Source: Plantago elongata (taxonomy: Eukaryota; Streptophyta; Magnoliopsida; Lamiales; Plantaginaceae). Taken from it: DNA of 64,000 nucleotides. This document shows positions 49,701 to 63,100 of the stretch, piece by piece. Numbering within the stretch: position 1 is the first letter of the stretch; every line of letters starts with the position of its first letter. Below the pieces are notes generated by a model that worked only from the letters and a program-made list of their open reading frames with translations, did no database searches and was not told the DNA's origin. Where the stretch lies: NCBI GenBank assembly GCA_036897095.1, contig JAYMSP010000087.1, forward strand, positions 1 through 64,000, in the 5' to 3' direction. A program made the translations under genes and the position numbers.

Positions 49701-52700
49701 TGAAGAAAATGCACATCAGGTTCAGAACACGTATAATTTGGAAAATGAGAAATAGCGCCATAACTTATACTTCCCACTTCATGATCAAAAGTCTCATCAA
49801 GAAGTGGACTTCTTTAATGCCAGTTTGGGATCATCACATAACACGCAAGGGAAGCATAAGGGTCTTGTGTGAAGCCAACTAAATCTGACTCAGCTTGCAG
49901 CTTTCAGCATTAGCAGTACTTTTTAAGTAAATAATACTCACTCCGTCCCAACTTCATCTTCCCGTATTCCGTTTTGGTCCGTCCCAACTACATCTTCCCA
50001 TCACTTAAATGGAAAATCTCTCTCCTACTTTAGTCACTATTTGTCCTACTTTATTCATTCTTTTTCCTACCTTATCACAATCTCTCCTACTTCATTCACT
50101 TTTTTCTTAAAACTTGTGTCCGACCCCGCGGGAAGATGAACCCGGGACGAAGGGAGTAGCATTCTAAGTATGAGCAATCAGGGGCTACATGCACCCTTAT
50201 CTTGTGACATTATGAAGTTTCATAATACCAAATTAAAACTTACTCTAAATTAGAGAGAAATATGTAGATGAGTGCATGCTTGTTACTAAGAAATCACCAG
50301 AACAGTACAGACACTCTTCTTCCCTTGTATTCTTTTTTTTCTCATTTTTTATCATGTTTTCAAAGAATATGCCTGCGAAGTCGAATTGTCTACCTACTCA
50401 AGGTTTACTTATTTCAGCCACAACAGAAATATGGAAATTATGTCAAAGTTCACAAATATCAATATGATACCTCCAACCCATAGTCACCATTAATATGATT
50501 CATAATGAGGAGAAATGTTGAATGCAACTGGTTTCCTTAGCTTAGGACGCGAGAGTTATAGCCATTAAGTACGTAGCATAAAATAAAATTAGAGGGAAAC
50601 TGATAATGAGTACATGAAATGCAGACAAGAAATTGCTCCAGGTAGTATCATAATAGCATGCATCCACTAATGATAACATGCGTCCACAAAAGATGACATC
50701 GAACGTAGACCAAATCAAATAGTATCGGAGCTCAACAATGGATGCGAAGAGCAGAGTGTTAGAATTGTATTCATGAAGTTCATGTGAAAATATATAATAG
50801 ACGTAGAATTGAGAGGAGATACTTGTTTGGCAGCTGCAAGGTTGACCTCCAGTATAGCCTTTTCTTGTGAAGTCCCTTGACCCAGCATACATTGTCCACC
50901 ATTTACATCAATAGATACTAATGCCTCTGTTTGCTCAATCACTAAATAACCCCCATTATCCAGAGGAACCCTGGAAAAAAAGTGAATAACAGTCACCTAA
51001 TAGAAAATTTGATTTACAAGTGAATGGTTCAATGTAAGATCCATTAGGAGAATATTATTAAGTAAATTTTGGTTGGACATGCCACTATATATAAAGGCTG
51101 AGAACTGGGGAGTATGATCGTACATGTTAAGCATTTGATTAATTACACCCTCTATCCCGTTAATGATGAAACAATTTGGTTTTGCACGCTTTTAAGAAAA
51201 ATATGTGGTATGTGATTAAGAATGAGTTTAAGATAGAAAAGTACATGTGGGCCCATTAATAATGTGTGGTTAAAAATGAGTTGTATTGTGGTGATTATCT
51301 CCATTAATGGAAAATTGTTTCATTTTGTTGGGACGCCGAAAATGGAAAAATGTTTCACTTTTAGCAGGACGGAGGGAGTATATAAAAAGATGTGCTCGTA
51401 TAATGACTAGAAAAACCTTCTGGTTCATAATGCATATCACAGGGTCAGACACCTTTTAATGAACAGCAGAGCCAGAAGTCAAGAGCAAATATAGCAGATT
51501 AGGTAATCTTTACAGTTGATGTTCTAATCCCTGTAGTTTAGAAATAATAGTCAGTATGGATGAAACCGTATCTAGAGATTCTATAAGGAACGGGAGCAAG
51601 ATTATGTGACAGAGGTCAGACAAAGTATGCAATCCGGGGCAAAAAAGTTTTGCAGCAAGTGGTCTGGATGTCTTGCTTCTAAACTCTGTAGACGCAACCA
51701 GATTAAATAATTGATATTGACTGACCTTTTACTGAGTATGTTGTTTATTTCTCCCTCGATGTTGTATTCATCAAAAAGTGGTGGCTTTTTGCTGTATAAC
51801 TCGAGTCTCTCACAAAGGTTGGGAGCTATCTCCTGAAGATAGTTGGTAACCTGACAGCAGATGTAACACATAAAAGGCAGGAACTTGCAACTAGAATAGC
51901 ATAAAGCTTTTTCACTTTGGTAACAAACAAGGAATAGCTGATCAGGCGCAACAGATGAATATTCATTCTAAATCCTTGCAAGCACAAAACTAAATGATAG
52001 CAGAAACACAAAACAGTCAATCTTTCACATACAAGAGATTTCTATTTGTCAGAACTTAATAACAAAAAATGTTTTTATCTCCCCATGAATTTGCCACTAG
52101 GCAATGTAACTCTGTCCATCGTGGTATTCAAATAAACATAACATTGTCTTAAGGTCTTGAATTAGAATGCTCTTCCATGGCCATATCAACATGACTAGTA
52201 CTTATCACTGAACTGACTAAAATACTCAAAAAAAAAAATGTAAGCTCTTTAAAACACAAAAGAATCAAGACATACGAAAGCCAAAGGAGCATGATGAATA
52301 TTAGAAGAAAACAATTGTAGGAACGAAAGAAAAAAAAAAAGTAAACAGCTTAAGTAATATGAAACCGATATCAAGGCACTGGCATGGATTTGGATTGAGT
52401 AGCAGACAGATCAAGCGAGCATGTTCTGAACTTCTCAAGATATCAGGATAAACTTAAAAAACCAGCACAGCACTTAGATGGCAAGAAAATAAATTAAATG
52501 TCCTAACAATCTTAGAACTCCTGTGGCAACATATCATCATACTTTTCCTGTATACTAATGCAGTTTCAGAGTTAGCATGAACTTCGACAAGCAGAATTTC
52601 AAGCGCAATCGATCACCAACCATATCATACATATGACATATCATCACTAGTCCACACAAACTTGTATATATGTAAATGCTCTATAACTATCTTGAATATA

Positions 52701-54987
52701 GCTGCCCGCCGGACAAGGTATTCATCCGATCAATCACATTTTGGTGAAAAGAAATTGTGAAAAGGAAAAGAGAAAAAGAAAATAACAGAGAGCAAGAGAC
52801 AAGCTCCTAGAACATGCATATTAGAGAATCAAAGTAATCGACTCACTCATACCTCATGATATGTCCTTGGAGAATCAACTATTAAACTCTTCACCTGAAA
52901 AAGAAAAGGTTAGGCTACATCATTAAAACATACATTAACAAGAATTAATCCAGACAATATACGTAAAGGACAAAAGGGAGAACATGATGTCCTTATTTGA
53001 ATAGAAAACTTATGACAGCACCTTCTCATTGAAATAATCCTGGACAACAGAGAGTGTTTGACCCATTGCTCTGTGCAGCATAACTGGGACAGCTCCAGTA
53101 ACACCTTCTTCTGCAGCAAGAGCTGCAGATTTGGCCTGTTCCACAATGCTTTTCCACGTAGATAGCAGACTATCCAAGTCCTTCTTCAACTCCTCTAATG
53201 AATGACCGGAAGCGACAGACCTTACAGTGAGGCCAAACCCAAGAGGCTGCAATGTTTTTGCTATGACACGTAATCGAGTCCGCTCAACACCAGTAATTTT
53301 CTTCGAAACTCCAATTGTTTTGCAGCGAGTCATCAGTATCTGCAGCATTCAGGATAACTAGAAAATTTTATTATGATGTCTTCCAGGCAAAAATGTTAAT
53401 GCTTTAAGCATTGAACATGGAACAAGACAGTATATATACCCATAATCTGCTTTTCAGCTTTGGACTGGCAGTCAACATGGGTCCTTTAGTACCTAGCCCT
53501 TCTTTAATAACTTGCACAATTATTTTAGATCCTTTTTTGACTTGCTTCCACTTGCTTCCTTCCGTGGCGATGGTGCTGGAGTTCTGGTGTACATCAACTA
53601 GGTCTCCATGTAGATCTTCCAAGGATGTTTCGCCGCCAGTCTCACGTGCACGTGCCATAACACTTCCATTTACGTTTTCCTTCATAACTTCTGAAAAATA
53701 AAATTGGGAACGATTATCGTGATCTCCAAACTCATCATCAATGCATTCATCTTCATTTAGATCATCATCCATCACATCTGCTTCTTCAACTCCATGAAAA
53801 ATAGTTCCATTTTGAGGAAAAGCCTTTCCCTCTCCAAATTTATTAGATAGGGAATCACTCACCTCCCTTTCTTTTGTATGACCTTGAAATGAAGATAGTA
53901 AAAAAGGTTCCTTGCTGTCCTTTAAATTTACGAAACATGGCCTGGTGCCACCAATATTTACAAATGCACCACCCATGTGTGGAGCTAGCCTTGTTACTAC
54001 TCCAAGATATACACTGTCACACTGCACGTTGTTTTTCACAGGTTCCAACAATAATTCAACCAGTTTATCATTTTCTAGAACAGCAATTCTCTGCATGGTA
54101 CATATAGAAGAATTTATCAAAATAACGGTGGAAATAGAATCCTCCTCAACCTCATCTTTAGAGGCATCTGAATCCTCCTCAACCTCGTCTTTAGAGGCAT
54201 CTGAATTCATCTTAACAGTGCAGTCATCCATTAAAATAGCCGATTCAAATAACCAGGGTTCCTCAACTGGATAATTTGTTACGAAGCCATTAATTTTTTT
54301 GTATTCATTCTTCATCTCATTCACATTATAATCATATTTATCGCTGAAACCAACTATTTTTGAGGATCTGCCAAGAAATTTTGAATTTTGGACATCACTA
54401 TCAAGATAATCTACTATATCCGCATGATTATCAATATGGCCTGACACGTCTAAACCAGCAACACTCTCAGATATGTCAGATGACTGCAACAACCAAGGCT
54501 CCTCTACATACTGGTCTCTGGTTGAAAAGGTTTCACCCATATATGATTTCCTTCTAATACTACTAACGTCTCTGCGATCACTCAAGAAGAGTCTTTTCAC
54601 CAATGAATTACTACTGCAACATTTCCTAATCTTCTCTTCATCTGTGAAATCACTGGAAGCATTTGAGTTTTCAGCAGCATATTGCTGTAAACATTCAATC
54701 AAAAACACCATTAGCAATATAAGAAATACCTCTTGATGAAGCTGGAAGTAGAAGATGTGAGCTTTTATTCCCTATCTGTGACATAAATAAGTGTGCAGCT
54801 GGTCTTCTTTTTCTATGCCATCTAAGGTCTCCTCTACGTTCTCTATTTAGCTGGCATGAGGTGCGCTCGAGCATTGAAAAGTAAACTACAGGTTTCCACA
54901 CGACATCAGATGACGTCCACATGTCTTCCTTTACAAAACAGTTACACCTGATTTCCGTCATGGTGTCTTCTGATAATGAAGTGGGAG
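46739..54987 (-). CDS. RNE: ribonuclease E/G-like protein, chloroplast type (RNE)
   Basis: Minus-strand exons: 54987-53440, 53339-53022, 52894-52853, 51850-51726, 50970-50823, 49487-49415, 48670-48558, 48197-48078, 47429-47274 and 46918-46739. From 53440 on every junction is in frame. Landmarks are the S1-like start (AVLENDKLVELLLEP, DSVYLGVVTRLAPHMGGAFV), GVERTRLRVIAKTLQPLGFG, the catalytic aspartates in VSIDVNGG and IIVVDFIDM, and CTCCHGTG in the zinc-link position. Plastid RNE makes endonucleolytic cuts in chloroplast transcripts. The upstream end of the first exon listed resembles the second half of the CBM20-like domain (CNCFVKE, SSDVVWKP) but is one base out of frame with the rest, at the run of five A at 54701-54705 (plus strand). 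The transit peptide and the first half of CBM20 were not found. Confidence 0.9.
49937..50156. mobile_element. Stowaway-type MITE in an RNE intron
   Basis: Ends are CTCACTCCGTCCC and GGGACGAAGGGAG flanked by TA, the Tc1/mariner signature. It is about 220 bases long and non-coding. Confidence 0.85.
51146..51378. mobile_element. Stowaway-type MITE in an RNE intron
   Basis: Left end CACCCTCTATCCCG and right end GGACGGAGGGAG are flanked by TA. The halves GATGAAACAATTT and GAAAAATGTTTCACTTTT near the ends also pair. It is about 233 bases long. Confidence 0.8.
54145..54210 (-). repeat. in-frame tandem duplication in the RNE acidic linker
   Basis: Two adjacent 33-base units encode SDASKDEVEED twice, with one or two silent differences. 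They lie between the N-terminal domain and the S1 region of the RNE protein. Confidence 0.85.
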
Positions 54988-56262
54988 CTGAATGAGATAA
55001 ATTATAGCATGCTCTTATTAATAAAATCAATGCATGTATAATTCTTGTTCTTTTATCATACAAATGATGAAGCATCATTATCATTTATCGACTAAAAAAA
55101 AAATCAGAGCAATATACCAGACCTATTTATGGCTAAAGCATGCATGCTAACGATTTCTAGAGATGGAGCTATTCAGCAGGAACGTTACTAGCATCCATCT
55201 ACATAGATGCATTGTAAAAGTGCCCATGATCATTCTTTGACATCATCAATGCTGCTGATGATAAATTTCAAGGCCATACTAACAGGACACCAAGCAATAT
55301 GGCACATCAATTCAAAATTTCATATGCCACATGTACATAATGACTTGAAATACATGCTAACATGACACCAAACACTATTCCTTTTCCTGAAGGTGCCTAT
55401 ACATATGATGTGTTGCTCTTCACAAGCAAAAGTGAATACTCTGGAAGGCAATTGAATAGTGTAACTCCACACAGCCAGAAGAGGTTATGTCCTTGGAGGC
55501 TTCTGGATTGCCTTATGCTACAGAACAACACAATTCTAAGTTCTAACATAGCTTAAGCATCTTTCAGTACTCATATCATCAGCCAAGGTGGACACAGCTT
55601 ACCCAGTTAATAAACACCATTGGTAAGGGGGTTTGGTTCACTGGAAGCTCTGAACCTGAAAGGACATAAATAAGGTACAAAGACAAACATAAACGTAACT
55701 CGACCGAAAACTCTACTAAAAATTACTGCATATGACATGATAGCAGGAATGCAACTTCATTTTAAGTTTTTAACATATCAAATCTCCATCTCACTCCAAT
55801 ACTTAGAGACCTCCATACAACACAGCAAGTTTACTCAATTTGTAGATTAGATTACACATATTCTCCTGCAGGAAGCACCGAAGCAGCATATAGATAGTAC
55901 ACAGAATCAAACTCAAAAAAAAAAATGATTTCAGTAATTAAAATTAACAATTGCAATAACGTGAGCATCAAAAAACTGCGCTCGGTTTCTAATCGAATGA
56001 ATGGACTAACCTCGAAAACCTAGCACCTAGTTGTCACGCAATGTGAGACGCTATCTATGGCACTTGAGTAGAGCATCTATCCGAATTTTTCGAAAAGGTA
56101 CGAAGAACTAGGTAGAGCGAATTGATTGAATTTTGAAGAAGGAAATTGAAGAATTGGTACCTGGAATAGGATAAAAAGCTTGCAGGTGACAGTAGCGGAC
56201 TAGCGGCCGGAAAAGAAGAAGAGCCGATAAGAAAGGCAGAGTGGCTATTGCTGCTATTGTTA
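54988..56262 (-). other. 5' part of the RNE gene, exons unresolved
   Basis: A probable untranslated first exon lies at about 56262-56161 and ends CCAG/GTACCA. A second leader-like exon may end near 56011 (TTCGAG/GTTAGT). A short segment at 55662-55606 has acceptor TTTCAG and donor TG/GTAAGC. A frame near 55512-55425 begins GNPEASKD, faintly like the GDP block of a CBM20 domain, but I could not assemble a continuous transit peptide plus CBM20. Confidence 0.4.
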
Positions 56263-56344
56263 CACTTACAGAAAGATGGGATAAATGCCTCTTTTAGTCA
56301 TTTTCGTACCTTCTTTTTGTTTTTAGAATATCGCTTCTTGCCTT

Positions 56345-56512
56345 CTACTTTCTTCGTCCGAACAAATATCCATTCGTTTTCTGACATGGAATTTTGTGGT
56401 GTTAAATATTTAAAAAAAATAAGATGAGAATTTTGCCCGAATAGAAATGAGATATTTGTAGAAGTACAGGTGTAAAAAGAGTATGATATATTTGTTCCGG
56501 AGTGGAAGGAGT
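56345..56512. mobile_element. Stowaway-like MITE, upstream of RNE
   Basis: The left end CTACTTTCTTCGTCCGAACA and the inverted right end (on the other strand CTCCTTCCACTCCGGAACA) match over about 30 bases. Non-coding. Confidence 0.6.
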
Positions 56513-57209
56513 AATAACATCGTTTCTTCAACAAATTCTGCTTTCACAAAATTGAAAAAGAAAAAGGAAAAGGAGAAATATACAAATTATAATGCTCCAG
56601 GATTTTAAGTAAGGTTGTACACGGTCAAGCATTTTAAGAAAGACGCACATTATTTTAAGAAATACCCATTTTAATAAAATTGGGCATTCTAATTGACATA
56701 GATGGCCTTTTAAAGTTGAATTTATCTTTTACGATATTATTTAAAACATTCTAAATAAAATACACTTTAAAAAAATAAAAAAATTCGATCAAAATTTTAG
56801 TGACGAAATTTTGGACTAATTCGTTGTAATTCACCTTAATTCGGTCAAAATTAACGGAGCCGTCAGTTCCAACTAACGGAGTAGTACAATTGAACGGGAA
56901 GTTAACGAAAGTTATAAAATTTGTACTATGTAAAATGGTACAACTTAGGTTCATTCATGAATTTTTCCCTATTGATAATGGCAGGTAGTATAATAATGGC
57001 CAATTCAATAGTTTTTGTGAATACAATCCTAAACGCAAATCACAAATATTAGTTCTAGTTATTAATCTAAACTTAAAATTTGAAAAAATTGCACTAAAAA
57101 TCGATTGAACAGTAGATTCTAAAAAAAATCAGAAATAATAGTAAATTCTGCAAATATGGTTTGATATGTCCGTAAACAATGCAAATATGTTAGATTCAAG
57201 ATAATGTTC
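56513..57209. other. intergenic, nothing recognised
   Basis: AT-rich spacer without supported features. Confidence 0.45.
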
Positions 57210-57636
57210 AGGATTTAATAGCCGAGGAGCACGATGAGCTTATCAGAGAAATAATTCTGCAAAAAAAGTGACAGGCCGTTTATTGGATAACCTACAAGGC
57301 TCCATCCATTTTTTGAATCATACACGCATGATCCACATTTATCATGATCGGGCTCCTTTCTTTTTGTTTTGGTAATTATATCACGGTGAATGATGTTCTT
57401 AACTTGGTGTGATTTTCGAGACCTGATGGTAGGAGTAGATTGTGAGTTTGAAGTAACTATGGAGTGTCGGAACATGGTCGGATACGATCCTGGGACAATC
57501 ACCAATTCTTGCAAACCGCACGGAAGGAACATTGATCTGTCAGATGCAGCTTGTTGACAATTAAAGCAAGAACATCTTGCAGAACATCATTCCATGAACT
57601 CATCCGCAACATCTTAAATAATTCAGCAGGGGACCG
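57210..57636 (-). pseudogene. F-box gene relic (DUF295/KIB-like)
   Basis: On the minus strand 57636-57499 reads PAELFKMLR and then a clear F-box: WNDVLQDVLALIVNKLHLTD followed by QCSFRAVCKNW. A stop follows directly. The reading continues in another frame at 57532-57215, with SYPTMFRHSIV, TIRSRKSHQ and a VYDSKNGWSLVGYPINGLSL block that recalls the S..GWL segment of DUF295 F-box proteins. So at least one frameshift is present and the C-terminal part is missing. F-box proteins recruit substrates to SCF ubiquitin ligases. This copy appears dead; splicing around the break is possible but I see no good donor there. Confidence 0.6.
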
Positions 57637-60148
57637 CCAACTAGGTAGGTAGGTAGATCAATTCTGTTTGAGAAGAGGCGCTGCTCGGGTCAATTTGAGA
57701 TGAATAATATGTCGATCTCACTAATCACCAGACACCAGCTTATATACAATACAAGGATCGATGTGATCAGTATGTATATATAGTATATTCAAGTCCTCTC
57801 CATGAAGAGTTGGGTTTCTGTTATGTATAATGTAGTATATGACTTGAGTTTCCTTTCTAACTTTTATGATTTCGTTCTTTCTTTATTTCCTGTTCATTTT
57901 GCAGGATCATTTCAACTTTGTACACTTCCTTATCCTAATTAAAACAGAAACTACTACTAATTTATAAAATAACTCATTAATTTTAAAATACTACGATTTA
58001 ACCAAAACACTTTTATATATCAATATCAACTCTCTAACATGCATCTTTCTCTTCCAATCTTCAAACAAACATAATCGAAGAATACGTGGGTGGTTATGAT
58101 TTTTGAACAATTATAATTAAAATTTAAGAGCAATGTAATAAATAAATAAATATAATTTTAATCAAATCATAAACACCAAATAAATATTTTTCAATTACTT
58201 TATAAAAAATTACAAAAAGAAACGAACAAAACGAATTGTTTTGCAGCCTTGAGGGCCGTCAAACAGCCCGTCTAGCAGCCCTCTAGACGGGCCTTCTGGC
58301 AAGCACTGTTCCGACAGCCCCAGGGCAACAAAGCATGTTTCTTGATTTTTTTTCAATTTTTCATAAAATATTAGTTTATTTAAATATTAGAACGCAATAA
58401 ATTAATTATAAACAATATAATATGTCAAATTAGAAAAATATATATTTCTTTAAATTTACAATCGTCGGTATAGTTTAACCAATAAGTGTATAATATATAT
58501 TTTTTAATTCTCGTATAATATTGTAATGTGTTGATGTAATTAATTACGAAGTTTGAAGTATTGTGGAGTTAAACGGAACATATAATAAGTATATGGACTA
58601 ACTTTTATATTTATAATATTTAAAGGCAATATATTAAAATACATCCTGCGTTTAATAATTCCCAATTAAAATAGTGTGCACCTTTATTAAAATCCTTATC
58701 ATATCTATATTTCTTATAACAATAATGTGCACATTTCTTTTCGAAAATTTATCTAAGATAAAATTCAGAGCTAATCAATCTTAGAATGGATAACCAACTA
58801 AAAAGTCTTTCGGTTTGCACAAAAATAAAAATAACGTGAAGAAAGGATTTATTTGACACATTGGACCTAACATAATACTTGAAAGGATGTTCATGAGTAA
58901 CAGTACCGATCTAAATAGTTGGGATTCGACCGATTAGTGATCGAGTCGTTACATAAACTCCTTAAAGTCTAACTAAACTAAGAATTAATCCAAAAAGAAT
59001 AAAAGTAATAACTAGAATTAAACAACTTGAATAAATAGGACCCAGTTCGTCTCCACAGCCAGATCATTAGTGAGCTCTGCCTCCAACTCTGCAGTTTTCA
59101 GGAAGTTCGATTTTCTTTTGTGTACAGGGAGGCCAATGATCTAGCTTAACGTCTTGGCCAAATATGGAGTTCCCCTAATCAATGTTCTAGTTCAGGAAGC
59201 ACCACCATGCATACGATATTAATACGAAATACGTTAAAATTTAAAATATTAAAATATAAATACGTCAAGAATATGCTTGGTTAATTATAGTTATATATTT
59301 TTATGTTGTGATATAAATAAGTATATGTTAGAATCAGTTCTATCCAGAAAGAAAACAAATTAGAATAACAACATCTAAAAAAATAAAAATTTATACATAT
59401 TTCAACTATGCATATTAAATACGTACGTAAACGAAATACGTCAACCATTAAACATTTGCATGCTTCTTAGGTAGTATGATATTAGGTTATATAATGGATC
59501 TTCAGGTGAATCTTTAAAGATTAATTTCATTTTTAAAACGAGAAATATGATTCGAACTTCCAACTTATAAGTTAAATTCTGCACTTCGTTGTCGGGATGA
59601 AAGAGTATTAATGCAGCAAGTACTACCTTTATTGGAAGTCAAGTCATAAAAAGTGTTGCATTGTCCATTAAAATTAGGTCAATTTAAAATTTAAACTAAA
59701 TCTATTTGTTATAGAGTTCTAGTTTAATTCAGTTTTTCTTTCTTTTCTTTCAAAAACCATACAAAAATCCAACTTGAATTCAAACAATTTATCTGGAGTT
59801 CTATCATAAACAGCCCCAAAAGTGATCAGAAGCAATATGTAACTGTTGCATCCATTTAGTGAAGAAAAAATAGCAAGCAACAAGAGCTTAGAACAGAAAT
59901 TCCAATTGGTATACTATATATTAACTGGTGAAATATATAGTTCATAATCACATGTAACAACACCTTTACATACAAAAGCAAAAGTGCGGTATAATACGTA
60001 CTTTGAAGGAAAAAAAGAAAAAGGGAAAAAAACTCGAATGTGTTCTCAGTCAACCCAGTGATTCCACACACCATCACTTATTCTTGCCAAAAACCAACAT
60101 TGCCCTTTAATCTTTGCCTTTTTAAGTGTAGACTTTTAACACAGTGGT
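57637..60148. other. long intergenic stretch
   Basis: Very AT-rich. The only structure seen is a perfect hairpin with GCCCGTCTAG arms at about 58267-58293, inside a small GC-rich island at 58245-58325. No gene is supported. Confidence 0.45.
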
Positions 60149-63100
60149 TTATGCTAGTACTGATGCAGAAGGAGTTAGGTGCATGTCAAGGTGCCAGAGC
60201 TCGAATTCTCCGTTCACAAAATCATAGTGGCCTCCCTTGAGCGCGAGGGTCTGCTTCATAGCAGCTTCGCGCACAAATGGATAGGTTAACAAGTTTGCCA
60301 AGGACACGTTCACTGCCTCCTGTTTAATACAACCAAACCAAATCCCTGTGAGTACTGATGGAATACGTTCAAAGAATGTATCTGTTCTGTTAAAGATGTA
60401 GTAACTCTGCTCTTACCTTCTCAAGCAGCTCACACTGAGCATCAAAATCCAAGCACTCATCGTTGTTAACCTTGACTTTCGCTTGCACCTTTGACTTGGC
60501 AACATTGCCGATTTTGACCCACTCCTCAATAAAATCACTACATTATTGAAAATCATCAACAAATGGTAAGCAAAAGTACAAAGACATTCTTAAAATGTTC
60601 CTGATAAGATTTGATAAAGACAGCAGTATGTAAGAAAAAGCATAGAAGATAAGTGCAGAATGGGAAATGAAGATACTTGGCATTCTTTTTTTCATCATCA
60701 CTGACCTGTTAGTGGCCCCATCATCAGCAATGGACATAAGGCCTTTGATCCCTCCACAACGGCTGTGGCCAATGACCAATATATTCTCCACCTAATATGC
60801 ATAATTCTCTAGTTTAGCTCCAATGGGAATCAAAGGTCACAACTTTTTTCAAGAAATCATATATTATGCACCCAAGTATTCTTAAAGAAAATAACATGTG
60901 ATGGAACACCCTTATGTTGTACTCCGTCCGTCCAACATGATTTCAGCGTAGTACTTCATATTCGACCGTTCCAACATGTTCTTTTTTTATTACAGGTTCC
61001 CACAACTAACATATTTCGTGAACCCTCTATTGGAAACTCTGAAGAAATGTGATAGCATGTCATATAGTGGAACCCTCAACAACTATTTCAGCAAGGCAGC
61101 AACCATTTTCGTCAACAACTATATTCATGTAACATTTCCTAAAATGCACATTAGCTAGCTATAAGTTTTTAGGACCATCTTACTTCAAGATTAAGTCTGA
61201 TAGTACAGTTTTACTAAAGTAGAAATTGATCAAAAGTGTGAAACTCTTCTGATTAAGATAAGATTGGGTGGGTGGCTATTTCTTTTGGTCCTTCTGGACT
61301 TTTGGTCACATGTACATTGCACCATGCCAATTTTTCCACTTTGAGTTGACATGTAATAAAATTCAATGCTACTGTGCTGATCCAAAAGAAGAATACTTGT
61401 ATTAAACTAATTTAATGACTTTTGGAATATGATTAGAGTAGCAACATGTGTAATCAATCACCTTTAAGTGCACAACTGCATATTCAATTGCAGCCCCAAC
61501 TCCTGAATATTTTTTCTGCAATTCATTAGCAAAAAACAGATCATGTCAGAATAAGCACCTAACAAATAATACTGCTAGTTTAGTGTATACAATTATATTG
61601 AGACCCCAAGATTAGAGATACATTAAACAATAATTAGAGAAATGACAAGTACCGTGTCAAATGGGGGAACCATGTTAGCTATGTTTCTGACCACAAAGGC
61701 CTCACCAGGCTGGAAATTCAGCATGTGTGAAGGGCATACTCGAGAGTCAGAGCACGCAAATACCAAAAACTGCAGGTTTCATCAATTATTCAACTGATTA
61801 GTCAAACAAGCATGATTATACCACTACTAACAACTTGGACTACACTAAATTTACATTAATCAGTTCAACTGTAATTTTCTGAACTGAACTGAAATCAAAA
61901 TCAACTAATAGTTACCTTGGGGCTTTGACCCGTAGCAAGTGCTCCAAACAATTCAGGCTGTTTCCTACGGATAGTAAATAACAAGAACATTATTTTAACA
62001 TGTTGGATCAATGTAACATAGGGGGTGATTGTTATAGCATTTAAATCGCTCCATTTGGCTCGATGAACATTGATTTGGCCTAAAATACACTTCAAATACC
62101 CCCATTTCAATTTCATTCCAAACACAATTTCACCAAAATTCATCTAAATACACGTTTAAATTATATATCAATCAGCCCCGTAACATTATTAACGTTGTAA
62201 AAGTAAAAATAAAAATGAACTGTATGTGGATCGAAACCAAGAATATTCTTAAAGTCAAGTTGTAGGGAATTGGGGAAGGGACTTTATGGGTGAACATGCC
62301 GTGTCTAATGGTTCTGAATTGGACAAACACTAGCAATAGCATGGCCAATTGACCACTATCCACCGTTCCTTTTCTATAAGGTCATTTTCATCCATTACTT
62401 TAAAAAATTATAAAAATATATCCGGCAACATAATAGTCTTCGTCAATAATGGTCTTTTAAAATGGATAACCATCAAATGTCCAATGTCTTATTTTAAAAT
62501 TGATTGCAAAACCAAAATACAACCAATCTCCTAGCTAATTAGTCTCACTTGCTAATTCATAAAAATTTACATGCGACGTCATATCACATACTAAAATGAA
62601 AATGTGATATATTTATATTGAAATATATATAAATGAAATATGTGCATTTGTTTCCGAACAACAGAATGAGTAATTAAAAGAAAGAAAACGGAAAACAGTG
62701 GTAAATTGGGCAGCCAATGAAAACACGGCGTTTCCAAGAATCTCGCAATAGTAATAATGGCAGGGAAGGTTCCAGCAAAGATGCAGGCAGTAGAAAACTT
62801 TATAGCCAGCAAACAAGAAGCACTAAAAAAGTAGTAATTCCTCATCAAATTTCCCTATCCATCAAACAATAAAATAAAGATTAAACAAGGCCAGAAACTT
62901 ACTCATATTTCTCCTTCTTGAAATGTTCGAAACCGGATCGGATCTTCTCCACCGGGTCAAACACGGACTTATCCACGGCACCTTCGAGCTCCTCCTTCAG
63001 CTTCAGCACCTTCGCGGCAGCTACCGCTCCGAGCTCCTTCTTCTCGCTGCAACGTGTGGACCCGAGCCATTTTAATTAAGAAACGAAAACAACAACCACC

